From Porites lobata (Eukaryota > Cnidaria > Anthozoa > Scleractinia > Poritidae), in the NCBI GenBank assembly GCA_942486035.1, contig CALNXK010000043.1:364501-428500 (forward strand): a stretch of 64,000 nucleotides of DNA, in the 5' to 3' direction. The notes below the pieces were generated by a model. That model worked only from the letters and a program-made list of their open reading frames with translations, was not told the DNA's origin and did not search any database. The position numbers and the translations under genes are program-made. This document shows, piece by piece, positions 1 through 14,800 of the stretch. Position 1 is the first letter of the stretch. Each line of letters starts with the position of its first letter.

Positions 1-67
1 CAAAAAAGGATTAAAGTTTAGCTTTAAACTAGCTAAAAGTTTTTTATTCTCGATATTTTTGACCACC

Positions 68-84
<17 letters not shown>

Positions 85-108
<24 letters not shown>

Positions 109-183
109 GGCCTCTGAGTCAATAGCCCATTCGGCCTTCAGCCTCATGGCTCAGAGCCCATGAGGGCGAGAGGAATAATTGTT
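85..183. repeat. Short foldback (palindromic) element
   Basis: The arms read aacaattattcctctcgccc on the left and its reverse complement on the right, around a short spacer. This looks like a MITE or foldback repeat in the last visible intron of the GTPBP8-like gene. Confidence 0.7.
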
Positions 184-231
184 AAGTATATATGTCTGGC
201 CGGGTTGTTGAGTGACCTCACACAGGACGTA

Positions 232-350
232 TATGTTGTGGTTCAATTTTATCTGGGGTTTAAATTTTATTTTCCTTTGTTTTAAACCACTATGCCCCAA
301 AATAAAGGAAAATAAAATTTAAAGCAAGGGTAAAATCGAACCACAACATA
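232..350. repeat. Foldback element, tatgttgtggttcaattt family
   Basis: This is an inverted repeat with tatgttgtggttcaattt at the left end and its complement at the right. A related palindrome sits at 32700-32832, so it is an interspersed MITE-like family. The rest of 1-729 shows no recognisable exon of the GTPase gene. Confidence 0.65.
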
Positions 351-729
351 CATATAATACATCCTTCGCATTTCATAGGCAAGGGGTGAACAAAAATGCC
401 TTAAAAGAATAGAGGCTCAAGGTTTGATGTGCATTTACTCTAAGAAAAAAAGATAGCCCTCTATCTTTTCAGGAATTATTAATACAAGGTTTGTGCCATT
501 TTCATTGTTAGCAATAAGCCAAGAAAAAGTACCATAGCCCCTTCTCACAAGGTATAGTGATTTGCAATTCTCTATTGCACCCTGCCCTCTAAGTGAGAGT
601 GAGGAAAAATTAAGTTAATATAGATTCTTTTACGCGAAATACTGAAGTAATGTTATTCCTGACTTATATATTGCACTATATTATAGTGTAATGGAAGTGT
701 GTTTGAGCTGCAGAACATAGAGCATTAAC

Positions 730-2786
730 CTGGAAAGGAGCAGCTATTTCCCCCATCATTTCAAATGCTATCAGGTCATTTTTTGTAACTCCAATTTTTC
801 CATCAATGAGAAGGCAAATGCTTCTTAACCTGGTTAAAATAAGAGCAAAACAGTTGAAGTGAATACTAAGTGATAAATTCACCAAACATGTACACCCATT
901 TTCATTTCTTTCTTTCAGCTTGCTTATTCATTTCCCCTGGTCTCGCCTTATTTGGGGTTCTCATCAGGTTTTGAGGTAGACATGTAGCTAGGATTTCAAA
1001 AGTTGGTATTACTCCCTTGTTGAGGAGAAAATTGCTAAAGGATAATTCAGATAAAAGTTGGTCTTCCAATTCTGAAGGTAATCTAACCTCTAACCTTACC
1101 CTTTATCCCGACAAAGTGGTTGTCTCAAAATTTGAAGAAGCCAGTTTTTTAACCAGCTGTTAGCACCTAATAATATTTGGAATCCTGCACAACAACATGC
1201 TCCCTTGCTTGCAACAATTTTTATAAATTCAGCAAACTCACTCTTTGCCTGCTCTCTGTTGAAGGTATCTCTCTGCCACTTTGACAAAATGATTGGTGCC
1301 TCGCTCACTTCCTAAACCCTCCACGTAGCCGTAGCCTGGCAGATCCACCAGGTAAAACTTGGAATCCACATTAAAGAAGTTCACCAGACGAGTGTGACCC
1401 TTGAAAATAAAATAAGAGCAACTTTTATAGAATGTTCAAGGCAAAAAATGGGCCATGGAATGCACTTTACGAGGAAACATAATTGACAAGAAAAGTCAGA
1501 TTTTGTCTTTTTGAATATACCTTAAACTGGATTTTCAGATGCTTTCAAATGGCTCGTTAAAATTAACAATGAAAATGTTTTTGACAAAGGGAAACAAATC
1601 CACGTAAAAATTTATCCCTGGGCGAACAATATCAAGCTCTCTACAAATATTATGTTAAAGGTCAAAATTATATTCAGCTTAAATTTTTTTAACCTAGGTT
1701 GTCTCCTAGTCCTAATTCATGAATAATTAGGGCTGGGAGACAAAGTAAATTAAGAATCAACCTAGGTTAAAAAAATTTAAACTGAATTTAATTTTGAACT
1801 GTAACATATATGTGTAACAACTAGGAACTGAGAGACATAAATATCAGGCAGATTTAGCAAAGACGACGTGACAGCAGTGACGACGGCTGCGCAAATAATA
1901 AAATACGGTTTAACCAATGACGGAGCGGCAAACTGAACACTGGAAGTTGCATTCAGTCCTTTCTGCAGACTTTCTTATCACCAAATGATGTTCCCGTCCT
2001 GTTGCTAAATCAGCCTATGAGCATCTAGTATACAACTAGTACATACTGGTCTTTTGGAGGTTTTCACAAGCTTTGTCTGGTTCAGGAGAGCGTTAATTAA
2101 AGATGACTTGCCCACACTTGTCCTTCCAATAAATGCAACCTGTGAATGAAATATATTAAATTAATAATGCTTAAATAATAAATAATAATAATAACAATAT
2201 GCATTTATCTTGTGCAGTCATCATAGGTTAAGATCTCCTGTGCATTAACATAAGTTAAAAATTAACTCATACAAAGAAGGTACACAAAAAAAATCCACCT
2301 GACTACCTTATTAAATAATATTCAAACTTCTATAAATGGAAAAATTGAAAGATTAGAAGTTGGGGAAGCAGGCCATTTTCCACACAATATATCGGAATTT
2401 TCAAAACTCCTTCGAACATCTCCGTCGCTTGAAATCCAGAGTAGCCCCCAATAAGCACCTTAGCAATAACTTAGATAACAGCTCACCTCCGGTAGTTTAA
2501 GTTTGGGAGCATCATCTAGTTTTTTGGCAGAGCCTTGTAAGGTTGTCCTTGGACCCAAGAATTCAAACTCCCTGTCAGCCCTCGCAAGAATCCCAATGCT
2601 AGGCTGAAAAACTGCATCAGATCCTTTGTGTAGACCTAAAGCTTTCTGACTATGGAACCTTTGCAATGAAAAGCGGGTTATTTTTGGACTGCAAAATGTG
2701 ATAGGTAGACGTTTCAAGCTTATTTTCAGAACTGTCATACTTTTCTCAATGTTCCATTGTCGTTCCCAGTCTCTTTTTTGATTCAT
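730..2786 (-). CDS. GTPBP8: GTPBP8-like mitochondrial GTP-binding protein (EngB/YihA family), 5' part; 3' end outside window
   Basis: Four in-frame exons are visible: 2786-2487, 2139-2047, 1399-1242 and 829-730 (217 codons, GT-AG borders). The family are TRAFAC-class GTPases; the animal protein is mitochondrial and thought to act in mitoribosome assembly. The P-loop GRTSVGKSS lies at residues 105-113 at the start of exon 2. GHTR at residue 132 follows, and the G3 motif DLPGYGY is at 150-156. Exon 4 carries the conserved LLIDGKIGVTKND segment. The N-terminus from Met17 (position 2738) is basic, rich in Ser and Phe and poor in acidic residues, like a mitochondrial presequence, so Met17 may be the true start rather than Met1 at 2786. 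The TKxD (G4) and SAx (G5) motifs are not seen between 1 and 729, so at least one exon lies off the left edge. Confidence 0.9.
1670..1800. repeat. Foldback element, family A (ttaacctaggttg arms)
   Basis: Inverted arms (aaatttttttaacctaggtt and its complement) flank an inner second palindrome around tcctaattcatgaataattag. It sits in the intron between GTPBP8 exons 2 and 3. The same family recurs at 13938-14091 in a THOC2 intron. Confidence 0.75.
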
Positions 2787-2853
2787 GTGAAACTGCGATC
2801 AGGGCTTCAAGCGGTTTTCAATATCCGGGATCTTCGCACCATGTGGATGAAAT
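2787..2853. promoter_or_regulatory. Bidirectional GTPBP8/THOC2 promoter and 5' UTRs
   Basis: Only 67 bp separate the GTPBP8 start codon (minus, 2786) from the THOC2 start codon (plus, 2854). If Met17 is used for GTPBP8 the gap is 115 bp. No TATA box is visible. Head-to-head spacing this tight implies a shared housekeeping promoter; transcription starts may lie inside the neighbouring coding exons. Confidence 0.75.
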
Positions 2854-5800
2854 ATGGCGGCCATGGTTGTCCCGCAAAACGCTGTAAAGAACTGGGAAAA
2901 ATCGGGCAAAGATGAAGTGTATGTTTATTGAATTTTAGATGGAAGCATTCTTTATTGTGTGGTCTTGATAAATGTGTCGTTATTTTTTCAGTTATCGGCT
3001 GTGTAAGACATGTGTCCGTGGAGAATTATCGGATTCGAATTTTCAGTGCGGCGAAAACGGTTTGTAAATAAGGTTGTCATTGATGGGTTTGTAAAGAATC
3101 GTGTTGGGGCGATCCCTCATTCCTTGTCTTTTTTTTCACAGATCTTAAACGCGTGATCTATGAAGTACTTTGTCACGTCATTCGAGGCGATCTAAAGCAT
3201 GAAGATGTGCTGCCGTTGTTGTCAGATGTCACGGTAGGAAAGCTGCTAGCTATTTTGATAAGTAAACTAATTATCATTATTTTAGTACCACAGGGCTTGA
3301 GACATACTTTTTTAGGTAACTAGGCCAGAGGTTAAACTACACTGCGTAGTTATACAAAACTGTAATTTTTCAAAGGAAATCTGGCATTTGTTACCCAATA
3401 ATATCTTTCATACTGGGACAGGTTGTTCAAAGCTGGGTTAAACTAACGCAGGGTTAGTGCGAAATTTGAATTCAGCTATGAAAGCTTAAAAAGCAAATTC
3501 AGATTAATTCTTTTAGACAACAATTTGATGATTGGATGCTGTGAAGAGAATGAAAATAATTATTGAAGAAATGGTTTTGAGTAAAAGAAAAATAACCTTG
3601 GATTAGAATTTAACCTGGAGTTAGTGCTAATCAGCCTTCGAACAACTGGGCCCTGCTGATTAAAAAAAATTTCCTGTTCGCATAAACTCAACTTATTTAC
3701 GTTTATTATGAACAGCGGCAAGTGACGGAACAAGCACAAATGGATATGTTGATTAAATATACTGTAATAGCAACAACAAAAAAAATAGCTGACTTGAATG
3801 AATGCTACAGGCCATGGGGAGTTGGCTAACTTAAGTCTTGAGCGCAGCCCTGAGTGACCCTATATATGAACATTTGCCTGATCCAAAACCCAAAGCCTTG
3901 AAAAAGTAAATTAAATGCAAACATATCCTCTGTTTTCTTTTTTTTTTAAGGAACTCCATCCAGGAAGCGCTTCATTGCTGGCTGACCTGATTTGCATCTT
4001 GGGTACACAAGCTCTATCCAATTATTGCTGTTACTTAAAAATTTGTTTTATTGTTATGTAGTCCTGCTTCAGACTGCAGTGTTTTCGTGATTGTGTTTGC
4101 TGTGTTTCTGCTCCCCTCTATGTACCCTATGGTTCCCTTTGGTGTCTTCATAATCCTACAGATGTCGAAAGTCAATGTGAGGAGGACAAGCCAAACAGAG
4201 AGAGGTTCTTGTCACTGGTGGCAGCTTCAGTGGTAGGTATCTGTTTCTTTTGTCACATAATTTTTGAAATATGGTTGGCTCCAAGAGTAGGCTAGCCTGC
4301 TAATACAGCTGGTCTCTCCTCACTCCTCTCTGCTAAGGATATTTTGCCAAGAGAGACGTCTGTGCCTCAGCAACAGAAATTCCATGCTGATGACTTAAAA
4401 TCTGTCTGGAATCTGGTCAGGAGCTCTGATCGGTCGATGTAGACTGTAGTTATATTGTTTTAGGTATTGTTTACAAATGACAGACAAAAGACAAATGGTT
4501 ACAAAGGTCAAATGTAAACACCGTGAATCTGCTAAAAAACCAGTCAATATTTGTGGTATATATTCTTCTTTAGAAAAAGCATTTGAATTTTTCTAGAGTT
4601 CGTTTGCAAAAGAAGACAAAACTTTACCATAATCGACCAGGAGAAACATCAATTAGATAAATTTACATTCAATACCCCATGATTACTAGATTGTGTAAAC
4701 ATTGATTTATGTCATCAGTATAGAATTTCTGTTGCCAAGACATACCTCTATATTTGTCATTATTATGTTGTTATATGAACCATGGAATCCAGGCGTTTAA
4801 TTACCTCATTGTTAGAAGAGATGTTTGTAGAAGCAAAGTAAAATGATATCAAGAATTTCCTAAGTGTTGTTTCAAAAACAAAATGTTGACCATCTTTTAT
4901 TTGAATCATCACACATTGGTAATAAGTCATATTTTCTGTGTAGAGCATGATAATAAGCAACAGAACGGAAAACTTCTGCAAACTTTTGGGTCAAATCCAC
5001 TGACTTGAGTGTATAGTACTATAGGCTGTCATAATAAATATGATGGCTTTTTACTGATTTATCACCCTTGAGTTGGCTGATTTCCTTATTCAAAGGTTTG
5101 AAAAAGTCACGTTTGTAACATTACTTACATGCACTTTTCAGATCAGTTTAAGTTTCTGGGAAACCGTCCACCTACCCCTCCCCCAAGCCAACATTAAGAC
5201 CCACTTCCCACTTAGGGCAAAATGTTGGCTTAGGAGAGGGGTAGCTGGGCAGTTTCCCAGATATCTAACTTGATCCCACTTTTTTAAGGGAGTTGTTCCA
5301 GAAGCTCTTCTCAAGGAACGCCTGGATGTGGAGACGCTGGACACCCTGGGAATAATACAGTCTCAGAAAGCCTTCAATCAGAAATACGTCAGGACCAAGA
5401 CTAAGCTTTTGTGTGTATATTTTCTTGATATTTTTTAACTTTAATTTGAAAGGAAAACAAATCTCAGCTATTTGTCTTGTTGTCTGTTTGGCTGCTTCTA
5501 AATTTTTTTCAGCTTCATGAAACCCTCAGTTGCCATTAACCCTTTTAGCCCCAATATCCACATACAAATTCTCCAGACTGATCTCTATGCATTTCCTGAA
5601 TGTGTTGAGGGAATTTGACAAAAGATCAAAGCATTTTCTTTTTGGTGATCATTTTATTAATTCTCATAACCTAATCTCATGACAATGTATGGGCATCATT
5701 AGGAGAAAATTGATTTTGGTCACCATTGGGACTTAAAGGGTTAAAAGACCTTTTGCATTAGTTGATCACATGATCAACTTGTGCCTCCCGGTCACGCTTG

Positions 5801-8800
5801 AATGGTTTTCCATACTAGTAAATTTTGAAATTTTCAAATTGTCTTGAAATTTTTCCTTAAGCATAACTGGGCTCAAATCTCCTTTTAATTCATAACAAAC
5901 AATTTGAGCTGTTAAATGCATAAGGGAAGGATTTAACAACAGTTTATAAATTTCAGAATTTACAAGGAATTGTATAGTGAATACATGAGAGAGATGATTT
6001 ATCAGTCAGTGATGCAGGCTACTCAGTACTCTACGCTGTTATTGTCTTGTTGAGATAGGATTTTGAATACTTAACTTTTGAATACTGCTAAATAAACTGC
6101 ACTTTGCTTTTGCTGTAGCTACAAGCAACAGAAATTTAATCTTTTGAGAGAGGAGAGTGAGGGATATGCTAAACTGGTCACGGAATTGGGTCAGGAGATA
6201 AGCCGACATGTTACCAGTGCCAGAGCACTGGAGAATATTAAATCTTTGATTGGTAAGAATGACGAATTCCATTGACTTTAGGAATATTTACCTCGATTTC
6301 GAAGAATAATTGTTAATTATTCACCCACAGCCCGATGTGAATAGTCTGAAAGTAGGCAGTAGGAAAGAAAGGGGGAAGAAATGCTATGATTTCAAAGATG
6401 CATTTTCTCCATACTATTCTGCATACAATTCCTGTCTTGTTGATGAAAACAATTTGTTCAACAATCAAGACTTTCTTTTTGTAGTGATCATTTCCCGTAT
6501 TCTCATTGACCTCTATGTTGGATAAAGCATTGATAAATTATGGAGAAATAAGATGCTGGTCAGGGTTTTGAGGGTGCACTGATACCCCTGTTAGACTGAT
6601 ACCTCCCTAAAATTGACACTTAGCAAGGCTGAGCTCTAAGGAAAATTGAAGGGTGCCAAGTGCCCTGAACCTGTAAAATCTAGAGTGCCCAGCATATGAT
6701 TTGTATGAAAAATCTGAGATTTTCTAGTCGCCCAGGTGCAAAAGTTGGGCGCCAGAGGCCACTGGGCTCTGCTAGAGCACAGCCCCTACCATCCAGTCAT
6801 TTTACTTCACTCTTTACAATCTGGAACATTTCTGAGATGAATAGTTAGTAGCAACACCAACAGAGTTGATTGTCAAAATATGGTCTCGCGCAATAAATGT
6901 ATACTTTTTTATCCACAGGTCGTTTTAACTTGGATCCCAACAAAACTCTTGATGTACTTCTTGATTCATTTGAATGCCGCATAGATTTAGAGGACTTTTT
7001 TCTTCCGCTTTTAAAATCCTACATGGAAAAATGTGAATCCACTGCTCTCTGCCATATAATGGGATTCAAATTCCAGTTTTACAAGGTATGTGGACCGGGT
7101 TTTGTCAAAATATAAGGCACTTAAGTGCTCCAAGCCCAACTATTGTAAATCTCCCTTTGGTGACGTAAAATTCTAAAATGTCACCAGAAGAATATGACAC
7201 TTAATGCTTCATTACATGAATGGTTTGAAGAACAGTTGAACCCTGCTTTACAGACACCCGCTTAATACAGGCACCTCATTATATTTCTTGCTAATGTGTA
7301 TTTCACTTAATTAATTTCATAAAGATCATCAACACAACTAATTAAGCCCCTATGGCTTGCCACTTGATCACTGAACAGGTGTCACAAATTTAGAAACTCT
7401 CACATCAGTTTTACTTGCCAAATGTTTTTTTACTTGCTATGTATGGTGACCAAAACTCAATCACAACGTTGACTTATGGTTGCTAATTTTTCCCAGCTCA
7501 TTTATATGTAAAAAAAGAAAAGAAAAGAAAAAAAACGTCTTGGATGATTAGGAAACACTAAAATCCCTGATCATCTGGGATCTTCCAGATGTATGAAATC
7601 AAGGCCTGTGTCTGTTTAAAAATTTTTGTTTTCTTTTCAAGGATCAACCAGATTTGCCTACTCCTCCATCACTTTATCATTTAACAGCATTGCTTATGAA
7701 GCATTCTCTACTGTCCCTGGATGATTTGTATCTTTATGTGAGTAAAGCCATCCTTTTATTCCTTATAGTGGCTCAAATAAATTTTAAATTTCTTGTTGTA
7801 AAATCTGTAGAAATAAATCGCACTATGCAAAAGTTCTGCCTAAGAGTTTTCAATTGAATGGTAACACCAAAGGATTTTATCCACAGATTTAAAAGCTGTG
7901 TAAAAATCATGTCATAACTAATTAGTCTAGGGGTTAAAGGGTTAGAAACAGTTGTAAAATGAGGTACTGTAGCATAACTTTCTTCATGTTTACGGTCTTG
8001 TAACTGTACCATATTTTTGTTCAGTAATTTTTTGTGTAATTTTTGCCTTTTTATGCACATCCATTTTTCCTGCTTATGAGACACCCTGTACATGTATGTT
8101 TTCCAGTTGAGTCCATCAGATGCAGACATAGCTACAAGTAATACAACAAAAATGGATGAGGCAAAGCAAGAAGCAAGAAAAATGAATATGGCAGTGTTGG
8201 CTGTAAGTTTACAAACAGTGCAAAGTTAGTCCTGAATGTTGGGGAATATTGACCTCTAGAAGGCATGAAGTTGGGACACGCCAAAGAGCCATTGATAACT
8301 GTAGGAAATATAGAATTTTTTTATCCTCAAATGGTGGTTTAAATAAAAATCTTTGACAGGTTGCAAAGAAAATCATTTTTACAGCTTGCCATTCGGGCAA
8401 GCTTAAGCTAGCATTTACTAGCGCAGACGTCATTTCAACTAGCCTCAGATGCTTTTTGACGAGCAGAATTGATTTCATAGTTCTTCTGTTATTCGAATTG
8501 GTCAAGAAACATCACTTGCCTGTTGAGCAAGTGAACAACAGAATTCACTAGCCCGATAGAGGATAGCAAAAATGATGGCATGGTTTTTTCTTTGCCCTGT
8601 TTGAGATAATTTTGATTTTTGCTGATGAGGATTAAAGTGATGGCATTGTTTTTCTGCCCTAGAAATTTTGTCCTTGAATAGAGGTGCTGTACATTGTAAT
8701 TGATATCTGATTATTTAGCCTTTCTAACACTCTAACATCTGTCCATTTGTTGTCTGAAAGGAAATTGCTGCTGCAAACAATGAAGAAAGTAACAAAGAAA

Positions 8801-11800
8801 ACAGTAAAGAAAATGATAAGCCACAAATTGTAAGTACCGTTACTGGTTTGATAATAAATTCATGGCCTTGGTTGTCTAAGTCTTCATCATAAGACTGAAG
8901 AAACAGCACAGTGCACATTAAAGTTCATATGCTCTGTTCCATTCTCATCTCTGTGGTTTGTCTACAATTCAGGCACTTACCACAAGGAGGGAAATTGGCA
9001 CCGTGAATTCTAGAACTTTTTATCTAATAGTTGATGGTGCCTATACTAGAATGCTTTCCACAGTACTAAATGTTTCTTGGATGGATCACATTACCGATGA
9101 AGATCTGTACGGTCACCTCCTTAAAGTTTCTAGCAAGATCAGGGAAAGACGAATGAGGGTAGCTGGGCATTGTGTTGGACACAAAGAGGAGGAGCAAGGC
9201 TGTGCTCTAACAAAAATTGAACGGAGCCCAGTGCTCTGAACTTGTGAAATCCAGGGTGCCCAGCATATGATTTCTCTTCTAGAGCACAGCCTTGAGGAGG
9301 CATCAAAGCTTGTGTTGTAGCAGCCACAACACGGACAAACTAAGAGAGGAAGACCTAAGACCATAATTATACATACTCACTCTGCTTGAAGACACTGGGT
9401 TCACCACTATCGGAGAGCTGGCGCTTGATCAAACTAACTTACCTAAATTGTTAATGATTTTCATGTTTTTTTCTGCAGGCACCAGATAATCAGAAATTTG
9501 GTGTATGTGAAGCACTATTGATGGTAGGAGGATGGGATCAAGCGCGCTCAGTACTTGAAAGACTACCACAGTTTGCTGCTGTCTCACATCCTCCTATATC
9601 CAAAGCATTGTGCAAGTTGATCCATACCACAATTGAACCACTCTACCGCAGGTTAGTTTTGTCATGTTGTTTTATTTTATGTATCTATTTTTTTAATTTG
9701 CAACACACACACAAAAATTACAAATAATATAATAAATTGATAGTAAAATAATAGTAGGAAAAAGAAGTGGTGAAGTGAGGGGACCTAGCAGTAATGATAG
9801 GAGCTTATGAGAGATTAGGCTCTCCTTGTTTTTGTATTTACTTAGAAGTTCAATCTTTAGTGTTGATCTTTAATATTTTTGCAGTTTAAAGGTCAACAAG
9901 AAATTGTGGTTCAAGTGGCATGATTTATAGATGGAAAATAATAAAATATTGCATGGAAAATTTTATAGTGTTGTATGATATCAGTACTTATTTTGTGTAT
10001 ACAGTATTGTCACTAAGATTTAGTTTAATGGAAGTGTTAGGCGGGGAATCAAGAGCAAGGGATTTCTTTTGGTTCTTTTTCTTCTATTTGCCTAAAAGTA
10101 GCGGGGACCCTAGCCAGGAAACCCCCGGCCCCGGCTCTTGTGACAATTTGTATATTTTATTTTGCACTGGGTAGAGCCTAATTAATGGAAGTGTTAAGAA
10201 AGTAGAGTTGTGCTCTTGTAGTTCCTAGTGACCCCTCCCCACATTTGTGATTTATAAAGTTTCATGGTTAACAGGCTAGTGTTTTCATAACTTAACAGAC
10301 TTTTTCCTCTCTACATTTGTCTATAAATAGAATGGCTGGTGTTTGACAACAGATGGGTCCCTTACTTAGTGTGTAAAAAGCACACATAAAAAAATATGTG
10401 CCAAGACTTTGTGTCCATGACTGTATGTATTTTACCGTTTTTTAGGCATTCTTCAAAGGCAGCCCGTGGACGCCCCTACGCTCCAGTCCCAGGGGGGCCA
10501 CCTCAGTGTAAAGCCTTCACTGATTTGCCACACTGTGTATTTCCAATGCTGATTCATCTTGGCCCTCATCTGTCAAGTGATCCTATTCTCATGGCTAAGA
10601 TTCTTCGGATTAGTAAAGGCTTCATGAAAGACGTAAGGCAATTTTTAGTTTAATCGCTTTTTAAAGATTCAGTGAGGAAATAGCCTGTGCCACAGATGGA
10701 ACTAAACCTTGATTTATTTAGTAACTTCTGTGAAACAGCATGGAAATCCTTATTCTGGGTCCTCACCTATTTACCAGGATTTGAGTACGTGCCATGATAG
10801 GCCTGTTAAAACAGCCGTTGTCGATTTTCCAATCAGGTTGAAGGGAATTTTAAAACCCACTTCCAGTAATTTATTAAGTTTGTTGGAAGCCCAGAACAAG
10901 GATCTCGGCACTGCTTCACAGAGGTTACTAATCAGGGTTACATTACATCTGCGACACACTCTAGATAATGAGGAAAGAACTCTTGAAAAATTTTTATGTT
11001 TGAGGTTTTTCTGGTCCATATTCAGTAGATAATGATGTTACAGTGATTTTTACTTAGTGTCCTCAAATGATGTTTAATCAAAATCTTTGATAGTCATGAA
11101 AACAAATTTGACTGATGAGGAATAACTTACTGTAACTACTGACTCTAGTCTCATTTACGTGAAATCCTGATGAGTCTCTGTTCTTGTCATTAGTATCCAA
11201 ATGTATTTGAAGACAAGGAGCAGCGTTCATTGCAGGTACACGTCATTCTTTAGTGTTACTTCTATGGAGAATCAAACCTATGTATTATTTATCCCAACAG
11301 TGTTGTGCTAGAGGAAAATTCATTGAAGGGCTATCATGTTAAGTTGTTGGGCTAAAAAGTTGGCTTATCATTTTCTTGTCTGGTCATCATGTATGACAGC
11401 AGATAGGTTTTCATTTGACTTTGGGCATATTTCAGTTCAACATTGTCCGACAACAAATTGTTATTGTTTTTTTTTGTAGCAATTTTGTTTATGAGTATGT
11501 GTTTTGCTGATAAATATGTATTATGTCCACATTGCTATGCTTGTGATGCTCGCCCTTAGATATTCTGCACCTTTAATGATAATAAAAAATATGATAATCT
11601 TTAAATTACAGGTTGAGAAAGTTTGGTGTGGTCTTCTAACACTGGTAGATGAAGTTCTTCTGCCCTCAATTTCATTACTGGAATGTAACTCTAGTTTAGC
11701 AGAGGAACTGTGGGCCATGATGTGCCGCTTTCCTTATGAGCTTAGGTGAGTCAACCCATGCACAATACCATCAGTTATAGGCGTATTATTACCATTGTTT

Positions 11801-14800
11801 CATTCAAATCTGCTTTGCAAATTTAAAGAAAGAGGAATTTTTTCAGGAAACAATCACAGAACATCAATGTCTTTCATGTTATATGGTGTACAGTATTTCC
11901 TTGAATAAGCACCCACCCCAAGGCTAATATATCAAGTAAGGGTCCTCTTCTGATAAGTGCCCCCCCCCTCCTCTTCCCCTCCCTTTCTTAATGGTAGGGA
12001 TACAAGGAAAAGCAACATCTATGGCCACTCTGTTTTTTACCCTTTTAGGCTTTGACCCACATCAGAATCAGTAAAGGAAAATAGTTTCTTTTGTGTCAAG
12101 TCACTCGCAGTTATTTGTATATCCATGTGCACTCTTGCAGAGTTCTATTATGTGCGTTATCTCGTCTATTAATTTTTGTCCTGTTGTCTGTGCTCCTTGT
12201 AAATGCTGTTATCTTCCCAGGAAAAACTAAACCCTTCAGTAGTTTGTTTATAAGGAAACATTACAAGTGCCTCGCTCGATGAAGTGCCCGCCTTCTATTA
12301 AGTGCCCATCCTTTTAAAATAAATTTGAAATAAGTGACTGGGCACTCACTCAAGGAAATACATATGATTATCCCTGTAAATCATACAAATCATTTCAACT
12401 TGAAACACTCTCTTTAAGTTTATGGAAGTGTAGTTATGTGCATGAATGGTGGGCTGGCTTTCCTCTCATAGAGGAAATCAGCTTATTTGATTAACCGTTC
12501 ATGCTGCAAGCTTCCAATATCAAGTGTGGGTCTCTCGTGCTGTGACTGGAGAATACTGCCACTGCATTCGTTCATCCACAAACATATGCAGTTACTGTTC
12601 TTTATAAGGAGCACCACATTTCAGATCTGTAGAAATTGACACTTCATGGTCTCTTAACTGACTAATTGATTTAGGTCTAATTCTGTAATAAAATTGTTGT
12701 TTGCATCAACCTGAAATCAACTACAGTAGAATGAAATCCTGTACCTACACCTACATATGAAAGGTGTAACTTAAGTAGTAGTAACGTTTTTGTTGCTGTA
12801 GCGTCGTGTCCAAAATGTTACTGGCAATAGTATAATTTATTGTTAGTTTCAAGATGCAAATTATTTTGCATAAAAAATTAGTTAAGTGCAACATGTATCA
12901 AATGTGTGTTTCTTTCTCTAGATATCGACTTTATGGTCAGTGGAAGAATGAATCATACAGCAGCCATCCTCGACTGGTTTTGGCCAAAGCTGCAACAATA
13001 AAGAGAGCAAAATACATCACAAAGTAAGTTGGTATTTAATTAAACAGCACCCATGGGTTTAGTTATTGCAGCGTGGATAATCAGGTGGTATGATTTTTAA
13101 CTTTCTGTATGGGTAATTCCCTAGTCTGACATTGCCTGATATTGCCTGTTTACAAGTGTGTGAACAATAACACACTGGGTTGTAAATAGTGGTTTTGCTC
13201 CATCTGAGGTTACTTAACATTTTTCCAGTTAAGTACATACTATGTGTTATTTCGATATTAACTTTCTCTGGCTCTAGCTATTACTGAAGTAACAGCAAGT
13301 CATTGTTTTTTTTTTCTGATCTGTTGGTAAAATCACATCACCATCTGCACTGTAGTTGGCTCTATGAGAACCAATAATTTACTCTCTTACTTAAACAAAT
13401 TTTTGAGGCACTCAAGAAGAGTTTTTACCTACCAGAAAATTAACGTGCGTCAACTCTTTAATCTGCCCTCAAATCATTCCTCTAGCCTGAAGTTTTGTTT
13501 ACTGGATATTGACCACATACATGTAAGAGTTCTTGGTTCAGAATGAGGAAAAACATTAGTAACTGCTGTCAGTGTTGATGTGACTGTGGTTTTTGTGTTG
13601 TAGGAGACTAACAAAAGAAAATGTCAAACCATCTGGAAGGCAGATCGGAAAACTAAGCCACAGTAATCCAGGAATCTTGTTTGAATATGTGAGTTATCAA
13701 ACTTGTTGTTCTGCCACATCTTAAAGTTGAAAACAAAGCAGGGCAGCATCTTTGGAATTTATACATCACAAGTTTTATGTTTTGTATGATCAGCTTAATT
13801 GCAGAACACCTGACCACTCAAAAGCTATACCTCTATGCTGGTAGCAGTCAAATAACCATGTAGTCGCAAAGCTGCATAGCCATATGCTTTGTTCTTTAGG
13901 GCACTGCAGCACTTAAAGCCACATAGTGGTGTAGCTGTTACACGTCAAAATGAAAAATCAGGGTAAAATTTTTCAACCTAGGTCCTTTGTCTTTTGGCCC
14001 TAACTATTAATGACTTAGGGCTAGGAGACAAAAAAAAGGAGTATCAACCTTGGTTAAAAAAATTTAACCTGAATTTAATTTTGACTAGTAACATAGCCAC
14101 GTTGCTTTTGATTGGCCAAGTATTCTGCAGTTACTCCACGAAGGATCTGGTTATCAGACTAAAGGATCCCTAAAATTTGTTTTATCTTTTTGGTTTCAGC
14201 TCCTGTCCCAGATTCAAAAGTATGATAACTTCATTGGCCCTGTTGTGGACTCGCTAAAGTACCTTACTCCTCTGGCCTATGATGTGTTAGCTTGTATCCT
14301 TGTTGTTTATGTATTTGATTTACAGTAACCAGTTGTATTCATGGGAGAAATTGAATGCTGGTCAGTGACAGGGCTCAAGGGCTTGAAAACCTGCTGCCTA
14401 CTACGTATTTATACAGTTGACTCTAAAATGTACATCATTAGGACTGGCATTAAATACCACCTATCAACCGAGAGTGAGGTCATTACAGGGAAATCTCAGA
14501 CTGGGGTCAATACATCAAGGCGAAGTCTGAGATTTTCCCATAATGATTGAGTGGACGAGGTTAATAAGTAATCTCTTATATGCCTAAACACTGGAAGTAA
14601 TTTTCAACATCCCCTTACGAGCTTACTAGGTCATTCAAGGTCATGTTCAGTGAACTGAAACAAACCAGGTGATGCAATCGAAACCACAAGGCACAGTTTC
14701 TTTGACAATGAGACAATTTTTGTCTTTATTACATCAAGATCCAGGCCAAATTTAACCACTTTAAAAAAAATTCATAATGCTTGGTCATTACAAGAAAATC

